NCBI RefSeq assembly: GCF_900111615.1
Contig: NZ_FOHU01000003.1
Location: 62,001 to 126,000 of the forward strand
Length of the DNA: 64,000 nt
Direction: 5' to 3'
DNA from: Natronincola peptidivorans
GTDB lineage: Bacteria; Bacillota; Clostridia; Peptostreptococcales; Natronincolaceae
Shown piece by piece: positions 16,786 through 26,509 of the stretch. The position numbers were made by a program, and so were the translations under genes. How positions within the stretch are numbered: the first letter of the stretch is position 1; each line of letters opens with the position of its first letter. The notes under the pieces are model-generated. The model ran no database searches. It was given only the letters and a program-made list of their open reading frames with translations, and had not been told where the DNA came from.

Positions 16786-17676
16786 TTATTTTGTTCCAAT
16801 ATTATCGCCTTTTAGAACCTTTATATTCCATTCCTCTGGCATACTGGCTACTAATTGATAAAACTGTTCTTCTTTCTCTTTTTCTCCCTGATCCCAGGTT
16901 AGATATACAATAGAAGGACCAGCGCCGCTTAGAAACAACTGGTTGATTCCCTTTTTCCCTGCTTCAATGAAGATATTGTTCAAAGAATCCATTAAACTTA
17001 TTCGGTAGGGCTGATGTAGTCGATCCTCTAAAGCACTGCTGATTTTATCTAATTCTCCTGACATCAAAGCAGCTACTAATAAAGAAGACTTGCCTACATT
17101 GGCTACTGCATCCTTAAATGGTACTGTTTGTGGTAAAACGCCTCTTGAAGCCTTGGTGCTTAGTTCTGTTTCTGGAATAGCTACAATAAAGTTGAGTACT
17201 TCCTTTACTGGAAATCTCACATAGTTGGTTTTCCCCTTCTCATGATGAGAAACTACCACGCCTCCAAGTAAAGCAGGTGTTACATTATCAGGATGCCCCT
17301 CAATCTCTACCGCTATCTGTAAAACCTCATCTTTTTTTAAAGGATTCCCAGCAAGCTTATTGGCTGCCACTACCCCACCTACAATACAGGCAGCACTACT
17401 GCCTAATCCTCTGGCCATAGGAATATTGTTGTATTGCTTTATTTTTAATCCCTTTGGACGGTAGTCTACTCTCTCAAAAGTTTTTAACATACTTTGATAT
17501 ATAAGATTATTTTCATTTGTTTCAATCTTCTCTCTGTCTCTACCCTCTACTTCTATTATTAGTCCTTGATCTGTTTCTTCTACTTCAATTGCGTTGTAAA
17601 GGGAAAGGGCAATGCCTAAGCAGTCAAAACCCGGACCAATATTTGCAGTGGTGGCAGGTACAGTGACCCTAACCAT
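16786..17676 (-). CDS. thrB: Homoserine kinase
   Basis: This 296-residue GHMP-family kinase phosphorylates L-homoserine with ATP to O-phosphohomoserine, the substrate of threonine synthase. Conserved motifs are [15 protein letters not shown] at the N-terminus, the phosphate-binding loop [16 protein letters not shown] (near residue 87) and the C-terminal [11 protein letters not shown]. The start is the ATG at 17676, eight bases after AGGAAG; a GTG at 17685 is the alternative. It overlaps the end of thrC by eight bases, indicating translational coupling in the operon ACT-hom-thrC-thrB. It is the last gene, followed by a terminator. Confidence 0.95.
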   Translation of the reverse strand: MVRVTVPATTANIGPGFDCLGIALSLYNAIEVEETDQGLIIEVEGRDREKIETNENNLIYQSMLKTFERVDYRPKGLKIKQYNNIPMARGLGSSAACIVGGVVAANKLAGNPLKKDEVLQIAVEIEGHPDNVTPALLGGVVVSHHEKGKTNYVRFPVKEVLNFIVAIPETELSTKASRGVLPQTVPFKDAVANVGKSSLLVAALMSGELDKISSALEDRLHQPYRISLMDSLNNIFIEAGKKGINQLFLSGAGPSIVYLTWDQGEKEKEEQFYQLVASMPEEWNIKVLKGDNIGTK

Positions 17677-18739
17677 CCTGGTCACTTCCTAAAGTTTTAT
17701 CAATAATTGCTTTAATATCTTCTATTTTTACACTATACACCTTTAATTCCTTTTCTGGTGAAACAACAGAAGGATCCTTTAATCCATTCCCTGTCAATAC
17801 ACATACAACATTTTTGTCCTTCTCAAAGTATCCTTTTTTGCTTAGCTTTATTACCCCTGCAAGACTGGCGGCAGAAGCTGGTTCAACAAAAACGCCTTCT
17901 TTGGATGCCAAAAGCTTTTGGGCTTGTAGTATTTCGTCATCTGTCACCTTATCAATTAAACCCTTTGACTCATCCCTTGCTGCTACAGCTTTATCCCAGC
18001 TGGCAGGATTTCCTATTCTGATGGCAGTAGCAATAGTTTCTGGCTCATCAAAAACCCTGTTTTCTACAATAGGTGCTGCTCCTTCCGCTTGGAAGCCTAG
18101 CATCACCGGTAACTTGTCAATCTTTTTGGCAGCATAATAATCCTTAAACCCTGCCCAATAGGCAGATATATTGCCAGCGTTTCCTACAGGGATGGATAAA
18201 TAATCCACTTTTCCCTCCAGTTGATCGCATACTTCATAAGCCCCCGACCTTTGGCCCAATAATCTATATGGATTTACAGAGTTTACCAACGTAACCTTAC
18301 CTTCTTCAGCTATTTCACGAACAATTCTTAAGGCATCATCAAAATTACCGTCTACAGGAATAATTTCAGCACCATATAGGATAGCTTGGGCTAGTTTTCC
18401 TAATGCAATTTTATTATTAGGAATTAATACAAAGCACTTTATCCCTGCTTTAGCTGCATAAGCTGCCGCTGCTGCTGAGGTGTTTCCAGTAGATGCACAG
18501 ATGATAGCTCTGCTCCCAGCTTCTACTGCCTTTGAAACTGCCATGGTCATTCCTCTATCTTTAAAGGAACCCGTTGTGTTTAGCCCCTCATATTTTAAAT
18601 AAAGCTTAATGTCTCCAAGGATGTTACTTATGTTTTCTGCTGGAATCAAAGGGGTATTTCCTTCATTTAAGGTAACCACCGCTTCTCCATCCTTTATATC
18701 ATAAAAATCCTTGTATTTTTCAATAATCCCATTCCACAT
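17669..18739 (-). CDS. thrC: Threonine synthase
   Basis: This 356-residue PLP enzyme (fold type II) converts O-phosphohomoserine to threonine. The PLP lysine is in [10 protein letters not shown] near residue 60, and the phosphate-binding glycine loop is [13 protein letters not shown]. The size matches the short bacterial ThrC class. It starts two bases after hom ends and overlaps thrB at its 3' end. Together these genes give the full homoserine-to-threonine branch. Confidence 0.95.
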   Translation of the reverse strand: MWNGIIEKYKDFYDIKDGEAVVTLNEGNTPLIPAENISNILGDIKLYLKYEGLNTTGSFKDRGMTMAVSKAVEAGSRAIICASTGNTSAAAAAYAAKAGIKCFVLIPNNKIALGKLAQAILYGAEIIPVDGNFDDALRIVREIAEEGKVTLVNSVNPYRLLGQRSGAYEVCDQLEGKVDYLSIPVGNAGNISAYWAGFKDYYAAKKIDKLPVMLGFQAEGAAPIVENRVFDEPETIATAIRIGNPASWDKAVAARDESKGLIDKVTDDEILQAQKLLASKEGVFVEPASAASLAGVIKLSKKGYFEKDKNVVCVLTGNGLKDPSVVSPEKELKVYSVKIEDIKAIIDKTLGSDQDG

Positions 18740-18741
18740 AA

Positions 18742-20046
18742 TTATGCCCCCATTCTTTTTTGGCCGTTTTCTACTCGTATTAGATTTGCCAGCTTTGCTA
18801 CTTCTTCTAATGAAATGATTTCCTCTATCGCCCTTTGTACATCTGCTTCTTTGGTAAAATGCGTAATAAATACTAAGGATACAGAAGGTACACCCTCACC
18901 TTTTTGGATGACGGAGGATAGACTTACATTATTTTTGCCGAAAAGGCTGGCTATTGTTCCTAGTACGCCTGGTTTATCATTTACGATCAATCGAATATAG
19001 TATTCACCTTCTGTTTCTCCCATAGGTTTTATATTTCTATTCGACTTTTCTTCTATAGCATGTGCTGCAGCATTTTTACAATTTATATCTTTTATAACAG
19101 AAATGATATCCCCTACCACTGCACTTCCGGTAGGTAAATCCCCAGCCCCTCTGCCATAGAACATTAAATCACCAACTGCATTTCCCTTCACAAATACAGC
19201 ATTGAAGGAATCATTGACTGACGCCAAGGGATGTGTTTGAGGAATAAAAGTAGGATGTACCCTCAGCTCAAGACTATCATCTGTTCCCTTACCAATAGCT
19301 AATAGCTTTATTACATAGCCTAATTCCTTGGCATACTCTATATCAATAGGCGTTATTTTAGATATTCCTTCCCTATAGACTTCATGAAATTTTACAGATG
19401 TGCCAAAGGACAAAGAGGAAAGTATTGTCAGCTTATGGGCTGCGTCATACCCCTCTACATCAGCGGTAGGATCCGCTTCTGCATACCCTTTTTCCTGCGC
19501 CTCTTTTAAGACCATATCAAAGTCTACTTTTTCATTGGTCATTTTTGTTAAAATATAATTGGTTGTTCCATTGAGAATACCCATAATCTGCTGTACTTTA
19601 TTGCCTGCTAAACTCTCTTTCAATGCATGTATAATAGGAATACCTCCTGCTACACTGGCCTCATAATAGAGTTCCACTCCTGCAGTCTTTGCTTCCTTAA
19701 TGATTTCTTCTCCATGGGTTGCTAGTAACGCTTTATTAGCGGTTACAATATGCTTCTTTGCTTTAATCCCTCTTACTATGTAATCTCTAGCTTCTTCAAT
19801 ACCACCCATTACCTCTACAATAATTTGTATTTCTTTATCCTTTACAATATCCTCATAATTTGAGGTGAACAAATTCTGAGGGATGGCTTTGTCTCTTTTT
19901 TTGTCGGTATTTTTTACTAATATTTTAGCTACTTCTATTTCACAAGAAGAGTTTCTAAAAATCTCTTCCTTGTTTGTTTGAAGAATTTCCCAAACTCCTC
20001 CACCTACAGTTCCTATTCCCAATAACGCTATTTTTATCTTTTTCAT
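18742..20046 (-). CDS. hom: Homoserine dehydrogenase
   Basis: This 434-residue enzyme reduces aspartate semialdehyde to homoserine with NAD(P)H. It has the N-terminal nucleotide-binding [10 protein letters not shown], the catalytic-domain [14 protein letters not shown] and [14 protein letters not shown] segments, and a C-terminal ACT domain (from about residue 355, [21 protein letters not shown]) for feedback by threonine. It lies 22 bases downstream of the ACT-protein gene. Homoserine also feeds metA and metY at 58-60 kb. Confidence 0.96.
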   Translation of the reverse strand: MKKIKIALLGIGTVGGGVWEILQTNKEEIFRNSSCEIEVAKILVKNTDKKRDKAIPQNLFTSNYEDIVKDKEIQIIVEVMGGIEEARDYIVRGIKAKKHIVTANKALLATHGEEIIKEAKTAGVELYYEASVAGGIPIIHALKESLAGNKVQQIMGILNGTTNYILTKMTNEKVDFDMVLKEAQEKGYAEADPTADVEGYDAAHKLTILSSLSFGTSVKFHEVYREGISKITPIDIEYAKELGYVIKLLAIGKGTDDSLELRVHPTFIPQTHPLASVNDSFNAVFVKGNAVGDLMFYGRGAGDLPTGSAVVGDIISVIKDINCKNAAAHAIEEKSNRNIKPMGETEGEYYIRLIVNDKPGVLGTIASLFGKNNVSLSSVIQKGEGVPSVSLVFITHFTKEADVQRAIEEIISLEEVAKLANLIRVENGQKRMGA

Positions 20047-20068
20047 TTCTATTTTCCCCCTACAACAT

Positions 20069-20515
20069 TTATTCTTTTGCCAATATATTTACTTTTTTTA
20101 CTCCCTGAATCTTTTCTATAATCTGTATTAGCTTATCCACATGTACCATCATGTTTTTCAGCTCTAAAGAAACTGTTACGTTAGCAACACCATGGACGGG
20201 AATATTTTGATTGATAGTCAAAATGCTAGCCTTAGCTTGAGCAATCTCATTTAACACCTCTGATAAAACACCAGGAGAGTGATCCAGCATAAGAGCAACA
20301 GTAATCATTCTTCCTGTATTCATTTCATAAAGAGGAAAGATGTAATCCTTGTACTTATAATAAGCACTTCTACTAATTCCTACCTTTTCTACTGCTTCAT
20401 AAATAGTAGATATCTCTCCTTTTCTTAACTTTTCCTTTACTTCTATCGTCTTCAAAAAAACCTCTGGTAATGCTTCTGCCTTAACAATATAATAGGTGTT
20501 TCCATCAGATTCCAT
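20069..20515 (-). CDS. ACT domain-containing protein (UPF0735/PheB-like)
   Basis: This 148-residue protein begins with an HTH-like segment ([21 protein letters not shown], about residues 32-52) and ends with an ACT domain ([23 protein letters not shown]). This is the usual layout of the UPF0735 family found beside hom/thr genes in Firmicutes. A regulatory, amino-acid-sensing role is likely but unproven. The start is the ATG at 20515 behind GGAAGGGATGA; an upstream in-frame codon gives an extended version without a good site. It is the first gene of the threonine operon. Confidence 0.88.
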   Translation of the reverse strand: MESDGNTYYIVKAEALPEVFLKTIEVKEKLRKGEISTIYEAVEKVGISRSAYYKYKDYIFPLYEMNTGRMITVALMLDHSPGVLSEVLNEIAQAKASILTINQNIPVHGVANVTVSLELKNMMVHVDKLIQIIEKIQGVKKVNILAKE

Positions 20516-21002
20516 GATGTCATCCCTTCCTTTATATATACTGTATACAATTTTGTTTTCTCCATAAATACAAATGTTTTTACCTAATGAACATATTACC
20601 ACAAAGCCCACCTTGTTTCAACAGTTTTCGAAATAATTTTTTAGCTGGTCCCTTATTATTTTATTCCTTTTTCTACGATTATACTCTTTTTTTATAGTCC
20701 AAGGAAGATTAATTATTTATGCAGTATTAATTCTAGTTAATCTACCGACATTGGCATATACATTGTACTTATATAGCATAAAAAGTCATCCCGACTCTCT
20801 AACTACAGCTTTTTTGAATGCTTTTTTTATGATACTATCTAATGTCTTAAATTTCAACATATAATTGCTGTACTTTCACATAATAGGTGTAGGCATTTAT
20901 GCAACTTTCTATGCATTGTCCTTCAAAATATGTTATTATATAAAGAATTAAAGCACTCAATTTCGTACTTTCGCTTGAAAATTGATAAGGAGGTTACATA
21001 CC
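20516..21002. promoter_or_regulatory. Divergent intergenic region with NSS transporter promoter
   Basis: The 487-base divergent spacer is AT-rich and holds no convincing ORF. For the plus-strand transporter, TTGTCC (20916-20921) and TATAAA (20939-20944) are spaced by 17 bases, giving a plausible promoter about 60 bases upstream of the start codon. For the minus-strand threonine operon, a TATA-rich stretch at 20530-20555 is the likely -10 region, but no clear -35 was assigned. No T-box or riboswitch consensus was recognised here. Confidence 0.5.
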
Positions 21003-22487
21003 ATGAGTCAAAAGAAAGAACAATGGGGAAGCAGATGGGGCTTTATTGCGGCTTCCATTGGTATGGCAATAGGTACAGGAAATATATGGAGATTTCCTAG
21101 GGTTGCCGCTGCCAATGGAGGTGGACCTTTCATCATCGCTTGGACCATAGCACTATTTGTATGGGCAATACCGCTCTTAATGGGTGAAATGGTTATGGGA
21201 AGAAAAACTGGTTTAGGCACCATTGGTGCATTTCGTGATTTTGCTGGTCGCAAATACACTTGGATGGGAACATGGATTGCAGTCGTATGTTTAGGTATTA
21301 TGTTTTATTATTCTGTGGTTATGGGCTGGTGTGTGAAATACTTCACTCTAGCACTTTCAGGAGCTTTTCAACCTGGAATGGATACAGTGGCTACCGAAGC
21401 TATTTGGAACACCTTCACAACAAATCCTGCTGAGACTATTTCATTTCATTTTGTTTCTATGTTATTTGCTGGTTTTATTATCTATAGAGGTGTCACCAAT
21501 GGCATTGAGAAAGCCAGTAAAATCATGATTCCTACTTTATTTTTCTTGTTAATTGCAGCAGTTATAAGGTCTTTAACTTTACCTGGAGCTGCTCAAGGAC
21601 TTGAGTATTTATTTAACCCTCGGCTAGAAATGCTGGCAAATTATAGAATTTGGTTAGAGGCCTTCACTCAAGCCGCATGGTCTACGGGGGCTGGCTGGGG
21701 ATTTATTATTACCTATGCAGTTTATACAAAGCAAAAAGAGGATATTGGTGGCAACTGCTTAATTATGGGGTTTGGAGATAACCTAGGGGCCTTGATTGCA
21801 GGTATGACAGTGCTACCGGCTATCTATGCCTTATCTCCAACACAAGAATTTGCAAGTCAAGCACTTGCCTCAGGAAATACAGGTATTACCTTTATTTATC
21901 TAGCACAATTATTTACAGAGATGCCTGGCGGTAGATGGTTAGCAGCTATCTTCTTTGGTTCCATGGCTATTGCTGCACTATCCTCTTTACTTCCAATGAT
22001 AGAGGTGGGTGTAAGAAACTTGATGGATATGGGCTTTGAGCGTAAAAAGTCCACGCTGTTGATTATTCTTTTTGGTTTCCTATTGGGAATTCCTTCTGCC
22101 TATAGTCTCAACATCTTGGACAACCAAGATTTTGTTTGGGGTATCGGATTATTAGTAAGTGGATTATTTGTAGCTTTTGCTCTGATGAAATATGGCTTAG
22201 AAAAAGCTAGAACTACCATTATCAATACAGAATGGGCGGATTTTAAAATCGGTGCCTGGTGGAGTACTTGTATACGATTATTCCCTGTGTTCTTTGTTGT
22301 GATTACCGGTTGGTGGCTATGGCAAGCCATTACATGGTATCCTGGTGAATGGTGGAAGCCTTTTGAGGTCTTTAGCTTTGGAACGGTTATTTTCCAATTT
22401 GCCATCGTGATTGTCTTTGGGTTGTTAACCAACAATTGGCTTGCTAATAAGGTTGGTAAAGGTAGAGATATTACAGAAAGGCTGTAA
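21003..22487 (+). CDS. Sodium-dependent transporter, NSS (SNF) family
   Basis: This 494-residue protein has about twelve transmembrane helices and the LeuT-fold signature in TM1, GMAIGTGNIWRFPRVAAANGGG, whose unwound residues bind Na+ and substrate. Bacterial family members import amino acids such as leucine, methionine, alanine or tryptophan with Na+. It begins with ATG at 21003 behind AAGGAGGTTA. A 33-residue MetS-like membrane peptide follows 29 bases later. That pairing resembles the MetP/MetS methionine-alanine system of Corynebacterium, which suggests a similar neutral amino acid substrate here. Confidence 0.92.
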   Translation: MSQKKEQWGSRWGFIAASIGMAIGTGNIWRFPRVAAANGGGPFIIAWTIALFVWAIPLLMGEMVMGRKTGLGTIGAFRDFAGRKYTWMGTWIAVVCLGIMFYYSVVMGWCVKYFTLALSGAFQPGMDTVATEAIWNTFTTNPAETISFHFVSMLFAGFIIYRGVTNGIEKASKIMIPTLFFLLIAAVIRSLTLPGAAQGLEYLFNPRLEMLANYRIWLEAFTQAAWSTGAGWGFIITYAVYTKQKEDIGGNCLIMGFGDNLGALIAGMTVLPAIYALSPTQEFASQALASGNTGITFIYLAQLFTEMPGGRWLAAIFFGSMAIAALSSLLPMIEVGVRNLMDMGFERKKSTLLIILFGFLLGIPSAYSLNILDNQDFVWGIGLLVSGLFVAFALMKYGLEKARTTIINTEWADFKIGAWWSTCIRLFPVFFVVITGWWLWQAITWYPGEWWKPFEVFSFGTVIFQFAIVIVFGLLTNNWLANKVGKGRDITERL

Positions 22488-22516
22488 AGCTATCTAATGA
22501 TAGGGAGGAATAAATC

Positions 22517-22618
22517 ATGTCTACTGAATCTATTGTTATGATGATTGTTATTTTAGGATTTTATACTATAGGCTTCATCCTGCTTTTGAATAAAGCTTTT
22601 CATTCTAAGAACAAATAA
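22517..22618 (+). CDS. MetS-family NSS transporter small subunit, 33 aa
   Basis: This ORF follows AGGGAGGAA and encodes a single transmembrane helix (SIVMMIVILGFYTIGFILLL) with a short basic tail. Size, topology and placement right behind an NSS transporter match the MetS small subunit family, required for activity of the cognate MetP-type transporter in Corynebacterium. The operon is closed by a terminator seven bases after the stop. Confidence 0.8.
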   Translation: MSTESIVMMIVILGFYTIGFILLLNKAFHSKNK

Positions 22619-22625
22619 CAAAACA

Positions 22626-22664
22626 ATCTCCGGAATCCATAGAGGATTCTGGAGATTTTCTTTT
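22626..22664 (+). terminator. Terminator of the NSS transporter operon
   Basis: The arms atctccggaatcc and ggattctggagat form a 13-bp stem with one G-U pair, followed by a T-rich run. Confidence 0.9.
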
Positions 22665-22682
22665 TTCGCAGAACTTATTTTG

Positions 22683-23264
22683 TTATTCTATTTCTTGATC
22701 TCCCTCATACCATTGCTCTAGCTTTTCCATTACTAGCTGATAGGTTTTTTGAGAAACCTCTGGTAACCCACCCAACATGTTTTCTACTTCTTTAAAGCCT
22801 TTATCAATAGCTGCCTTCAGCTCTTCTAATTTGCTCTTGTCTCCACCGGAAATAGCAATAGCAAATTGTACAATTCTCTCACTGGTTTTTTCTGCTCCCA
22901 ATAATCCATCTTCTGCAATGAGGGCCTCTGCCTCTTCTATAGCTTGAGAATCTATCTGAAGCTCATCAAAATCCTTTTCCTTTATCTTATCCCAGCTGTA
23001 GCCTTGTCTTTTTAAAAGCTGTTCCACCAGCTGACGTAGCTGCTGATAAGCTTTTTCACTTTCTTTTTTTAAAGCTGCTATAGTTTTTTCATGGGAAGCT
23101 TCTTTAGGTTTATCATAGGTTACCTTTTTTACCTGTTGATCATTAGCTGCAGCTTCAACTTGTACTTCTTTATTTGCAGGGGTTTTCTTTTCTTTTCCTT
23201 TTTCTTTCCTGTGCACCTGTTGTGTCATAGGGGCCTGCTGAATACCATTGACTGACTTAATCAT
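22683..23264 (-). CDS. Hypothetical protein with charged linker and helical C-terminal domain
   Basis: A 193-residue soluble protein. Residues 1-65 are a Lys/Gln/Glu-rich, likely disordered tail; the remainder is helical. The C-terminal segment (EDGLLGAEKTSERIVQFAI, then SGGDKSKLEELKAAIDKGF, then LPEVSQKTY) recalls a domain of unknown function (possibly DUF5610) seen at the ends of many bacterial proteins, but this match is from memory and uncertain. The start is taken as the ATG at 23264, since the earlier ATG overlaps the AAAGGATGTG ribosome binding site. It is transcribed alone, downstream of the AOR-operon terminator. Confidence 0.6.
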   Translation of the reverse strand: MIKSVNGIQQAPMTQQVHRKEKGKEKKTPANKEVQVEAAANDQQVKKVTYDKPKEASHEKTIAALKKESEKAYQQLRQLVEQLLKRQGYSWDKIKEKDFDELQIDSQAIEEAEALIAEDGLLGAEKTSERIVQFAIAISGGDKSKLEELKAAIDKGFKEVENMLGGLPEVSQKTYQLVMEKLEQWYEGDQEIE

Positions 23265-23439
23265 GGCTAAACACATCCTTTATTTTTTATATCGGCTATA
23301 AAAATAATATAGTTGAGATGTGTTTGAGAAAAATATCATTATCCACATTTCTTTTTTTTATATTGTGATTTTATCCTCATTACCCACAATATATTGTGGG
23401 TTAGACTCTTTAAAATCCTCCATTTTCTTCGTTACTTCA

Positions 23440-23490
23440 AAAACCCAGCACCTTTACGTATTACGTGCATACGCTGCAGTCGCTGGGTTC
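23440..23490 (-). terminator. Terminator at the end of the AOR/moaD operon
   Basis: The arms aaaacccagc and gctgggtt enclose an inner acgtat/atacgc hairpin. On the minus strand the second arm continues into ggtttttg. It lies about 45 bases past the moaD-like stop and belongs to the same arm family as those at 2001, 16726 and 31460. Confidence 0.6.
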
Positions 23491-23531
23491 TCTTGCGCCT
23501 CAAATTTGAAGAATTCTGAACAGTCTAGAGT

Positions 23532-23759
23532 TTATCCCCCACCCACTGGAGGAAAAATAGAGACTGTATCATTGTCTTCTAAGACCTTATCTAGTCCTAC
23601 GCTCTTGCCATTGAGAAATACTATTGCTGCTTCCTCCTCAGATATATTTAATGCTTCAATAATATCTTTTGGCGTAGCACCTTGCGGAAGGTCCATCATT
23701 AGCTCTTTTTCACGATTTTCTCTTAAAGTAGCAAACAGCTTTACTTTTATCTGCACCAT
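23532..23759 (-). CDS. MoaD/ThiS-like ubiquitin-fold sulfur carrier, 75 aa
   Basis: The protein has the beta-grasp pattern (VKLFATLRENREKE ... VFLNGKSVGLDKVLEDNDTVSIFPPVGGG) and ends in a C-terminal Gly-Gly, the residue thiocarboxylated in MoaD/ThiS proteins. MoaD supplies sulfur for the dithiolene of pyranopterin cofactor. Located last in the aldehyde ferredoxin oxidoreductase operon, it probably serves the tungsto/molybdopterin of AOR. The start is the ATG at 23759 after GGAGGTGAAG. The same frame is open far upstream (see the disrupted ORF at 23760-24037), so an N-terminally extended product is possible. Confidence 0.85.
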   Translation of the reverse strand: MVQIKVKLFATLRENREKELMMDLPQGATPKDIIEALNISEEEAAIVFLNGKSVGLDKVLEDNDTVSIFPPVGGG

Positions 23760-24037
23760 CTTCACCTCCATTTTTATGGACAAGCAATAATTCTTTTTCA
23801 TGGCCACGAACTCGATTCCCAGCTCTGGTTTCTTAACCTTTCTTAGTTGTCTAATAGCCTGCAGGATCGCAATGTTTTTAGAAACACTCTGAAAGTTTGT
23901 CTCTTGGCGGATTTCATTATACTCTTCTTCTTCAGGGCTATCTAACGGTAGCTTCGCACATCCATCCTTGGTAATCTGAACTTTTTCTCCTACTGCAAAG
24001 AGTTCAGTACCTAGGGTTTTAAATTTTTCTCCCCCAT
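23760..24037 (-). pseudogene. Frame-disrupted ORF upstream of moaD-like gene
   Basis: An ATG at 24037 follows a strong GGGAGGAAA site but its frame stops after eight codons. One frame over, a reading frame continues without stop for about 90 codons (KFKTLGTELFAVGEKVQITK, SPEEEEYNEIRQETNFQ, IAILQAIRQLRKVKKPELG) straight into the moaD-like gene. Adding one base to the five-G run next to the start (24031-24035) would join start and frame. This suggests a frameshift in a homopolymer, a sequencing error or programmed slippage. The encoded sequence is not recognised; the length and codon use look protein-coding. If joined, it would give a 170-residue fusion with MoaD. Confidence 0.5.
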
Positions 24038-24063
24038 ACTATTTCCTCCCTGATGTCAGAAAA

Positions 24064-24396
24064 CTATTCCTTCTTCTTTATTTTAAAGTTAGCTTCATTA
24101 CCTTGATTTTTTCCATAAAACCCTAAGGCTATCCTATATGGACCCGGGCACCCAGGTGGTAGAAAAGCTACTCTATCTCCTGGATGGATAAGGTAGTCTA
24201 AAGCTTCAACAAAACCATTGACAAAAATTACTTCAATTTCATCCAAGGATACCTCTAGTTTTTCAGCCAATGCAACGCCTGTAATGGGCTCCTCCAGTTC
24301 CATTATTATAGGTATGGATCCATTTTTTTTTCGAAAAGCTGCATCTAAATGAAGAAATCCCCTGACCTCAATAGTTTTTTTGTTTTCTTCTTCCAT
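24064..24396 (-). CDS. MoaD/ThiS-family protein of AOR operon, 110 aa
   Basis: A second beta-grasp protein of the operon, with IFVNGFVEALDYLIHPGDRVAFLPPGCPGPYR. The FLPP turn matches MoaD, but instead of a terminal Gly-Gly there is PGCPGPYRIALGFYGK followed by a charged tail. Such PGCPGPYR proteins often accompany aldehyde ferredoxin oxidoreductases; whether the chain is cleaved to expose glycine or has another role is unknown. It begins with ATG at 24396 behind AAGGAAGGG and ends 27 bases before the ATG of the disrupted ORF. Confidence 0.75.
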   Translation of the reverse strand: MEEENKKTIEVRGFLHLDAAFRKKNGSIPIIMELEEPITGVALAEKLEVSLDEIEVIFVNGFVEALDYLIHPGDRVAFLPPGCPGPYRIALGFYGKNQGNEANFKIKKKE

Positions 24397-24528
24397 ATAA
24401 ATCTACCCTTCCTTTCAATACTTTTGTCTCTCATTCAATACTATACTTTATAATTCCTTTCTACATTAAAGAAAATTCATACTTAAAAAAACAATTATTG
24501 AAAGTAGAAAATCAAAATAGAAAATTTG

Positions 24529-24558
24529 AAGCCGGACCTTAGTCCGGCTTTTTATTTT
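24529..24558. terminator. Strong hairpin between AOR and MoaD-like genes
   Basis: The arms aagccggac and gtccggctt form a perfect 9-bp stem with a 4-base loop. The T-run lies on the plus-strand side (tttatttt), so for the minus-strand operon it may act more as an RNA-processing or partial attenuation site than as a full terminator. Confidence 0.55.
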
Positions 24559-24613
24559 ACCAAAGATGTTATGACACCCAATATCCCAAAAGATACAACC
24601 AGGGATTTGATTA

Positions 24614-26377
24614 TTAGCTATTTAAAGCTTCTTCGTTTTCAAAAGCATAAACTTCGTCGATTTCTTCAGGAGTTAAGTCCCAAACAACATTATGTGGAGG
24701 ACATGGCTCATACTCAAAGAATTCGGGCAGACGGTCATGGGCGTTAGTAAAGCCAGCCGCTTTATTGAAGGCACGCTCCACCTTAAGTACAGATTCACCA
24801 AGTTTGTCTACATCAGTAGCAGTTAAGTCTATACCATATTGAGCATTAATCATGTCTATTAACGCTTGATATCCACCAGGATTATCAGCAATACCGAAGT
24901 ATACGAACAAGCACATACCAGTACTATCAACAGCTGCTGTTCCGATCTGCATAGCACGAGAATACTCTATTTGACCATCCTTCTTAAGTGGATCTATATC
25001 GCCACCTACTTTTAAGATGTTGCCAGAAATACAGTACCCAGCAGTATGATCAGCACCCATCGTACTTGTAGCATAGGTTAAACCAATACCCTTGATTGGA
25101 CGTGGATCATAAGCAGGAATTCCCTGGTCTTTTACTACAGGCACTCTGAATAGACCACAAACTTTGCCTACAACAGCAGTACCACTACCCAAGATTCTTC
25201 CTAATGGAGTAGCTGTACGAATTTCCTTAACAGCCTCTAATACAGCTTCACCATCACCCCAAGGTAACAGTCCACCCTCCATAGCAGTAGCTACAGCAAC
25301 AGCAGTTTCTATACTATCAACACCTATGTCATCCATTTCACGATCGATATAAGCAATAACATCTAAATCCTCAATGCCTGCATCAGCACCAAGACCCCAG
25401 ATAGTTTCATACTCAAAACCACTTGTAATCATTTTACCTTGCTTATCTGGATACCATTGAGAACACCTCATGATACAGCCAGCATGACAACCATGTGAAA
25501 CTTTACCGTCACCACCACGCTCTGTAATGGTAGCATTTAATGTTTCACCTGAGATGTTATCGTTATGGTCTATACGTCCAGTAGTAAAGTTATTAGCTGG
25601 TAAACCGCCAGCTTCGTTCAGGATATTCACCAATACAGCAGTACCATATGCTGCTAAACCTTGACCAGAAACTGGATGATCTAAAAGGGCCTTAGAAAAT
25701 ACTTTTGATGCTGCTCTAAATTTCTCTGGGTCTGCAATAGGAACTGCAGCTGCACCAGTATCATCAATAACAACAGCTTTTACCTTTTTAGAACCCATAA
25801 CTGCACCTAAACCACCACGTCCAGCACTACGGATATTGCCTTCTGGATCTTTGAAGGAAATATTGGCAGAAGGTAAACGATGCTCCCCAGCTGGTCCAGC
25901 TAGAGCGATACCTACTTTTGCACCATATTTTTCACTTAATATTTCAATTGCTTCATAGTTACCACATCCTCCAAGAATTTCAGCTGGAGCCTCATCAATG
26001 GTAACACCATTCACATCAATTTTGATTACATAATACTTGTCATCAGCAGGCATTCCTTCAATAACGAAAGCTTTTATGCCCATTTTACCCATTTTTTGTG
26101 AGAAGGAACCACCAGCATTACTTTCTTTGATGGTACCGGTTAATGGGCTCTTTGCCCCTACAGAAATACGTCCAGAGTTAGGAGCAGTAGTACCACTTAG
26201 TAGTCCAGGTGCGAAAATTAGCTTGTTATTCTTCCCTAATGCATGGCAAGTAGGTTTTACTTCGTCATTTACGAAATTAGAAGTAAGGGCTCGGCCACCC
26301 AGTCCTGCATACTTCTCGGGAACGTTTTCAACAGCAACTTTCTTTGTGGTCATGTCTATTCTGATAAATTTGTTCAT
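24614..26377 (-). CDS. aor: Aldehyde ferredoxin oxidoreductase
   Basis: This 587-residue tungsten/molybdenum-pterin enzyme oxidises aldehydes to acids with ferredoxin, or runs in reverse. The N-terminal pterin-binding domain has KYAGLGGRAL, GLLSGTTAPNSGR and NAGGSFSQKMGKMG; the cluster cysteines are in HGCHAGCIMRC and in the late DSTGMC motif. The first cluster motif reads CxxxCxxxC, whereas I recall CxxCxxxC in the Pyrococcus enzyme. It is preceded by a sigma-54-type promoter and by a sigma-54 activator gene, and followed by two MoaD-like genes. This supports an inducible, self-contained aldehyde oxidation operon. The start ATG at 26377 has a GGAGGAGGTAA site. Confidence 0.92.
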   Translation of the reverse strand: MNKFIRIDMTTKKVAVENVPEKYAGLGGRALTSNFVNDEVKPTCHALGKNNKLIFAPGLLSGTTAPNSGRISVGAKSPLTGTIKESNAGGSFSQKMGKMGIKAFVIEGMPADDKYYVIKIDVNGVTIDEAPAEILGGCGNYEAIEILSEKYGAKVGIALAGPAGEHRLPSANISFKDPEGNIRSAGRGGLGAVMGSKKVKAVVIDDTGAAAVPIADPEKFRAASKVFSKALLDHPVSGQGLAAYGTAVLVNILNEAGGLPANNFTTGRIDHNDNISGETLNATITERGGDGKVSHGCHAGCIMRCSQWYPDKQGKMITSGFEYETIWGLGADAGIEDLDVIAYIDREMDDIGVDSIETAVAVATAMEGGLLPWGDGEAVLEAVKEIRTATPLGRILGSGTAVVGKVCGLFRVPVVKDQGIPAYDPRPIKGIGLTYATSTMGADHTAGYCISGNILKVGGDIDPLKKDGQIEYSRAMQIGTAAVDSTGMCLFVYFGIADNPGGYQALIDMINAQYGIDLTATDVDKLGESVLKVERAFNKAAGFTNAHDRLPEFFEYEPCPPHNVVWDLTPEEIDEVYAFENEEALNS

Positions 26378-26435
26378 AAAATTACCTCCTCCTCAAATTT
26401 AATACTTTTTTGAATTTTTCATCACTTTTATAGAA

Positions 26436-26452
26436 TGCAATTATTGTACCAA
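26436..26452 (-). promoter_or_regulatory. Sigma-54 (-24/-12) promoter of the AOR operon
   Basis: On the minus strand TTGGTACAATAATTGCA has GG and GC separated by ten bases, matching the sigma-54 consensus TGGYAY-N5-TTGC. It lies about 60 bases upstream of the AOR start codon. The neighbouring gene encodes a sigma-54 activator, which supports it. Confidence 0.85.
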
Positions 26453-26509
26453 TTATTATTGAATAATTTTTTTTAATAAGAATGTTGAAATCTAAAGATA
26501 TTTTTTCGT

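Noticed and set aside
20516-21002. Search for a threonine T-box or other riboswitch in front of the threonine operon
   Set aside because: No T-box sequence (GGTGGNACCGCG) or other known consensus was found on the minus strand here.
22517-22618. Reading the short ORF after the NSS transporter as noise
   Set aside because: Rejected as noise because the ribosome binding site, single helix and position match MetS-type subunits; it is listed as a gene.
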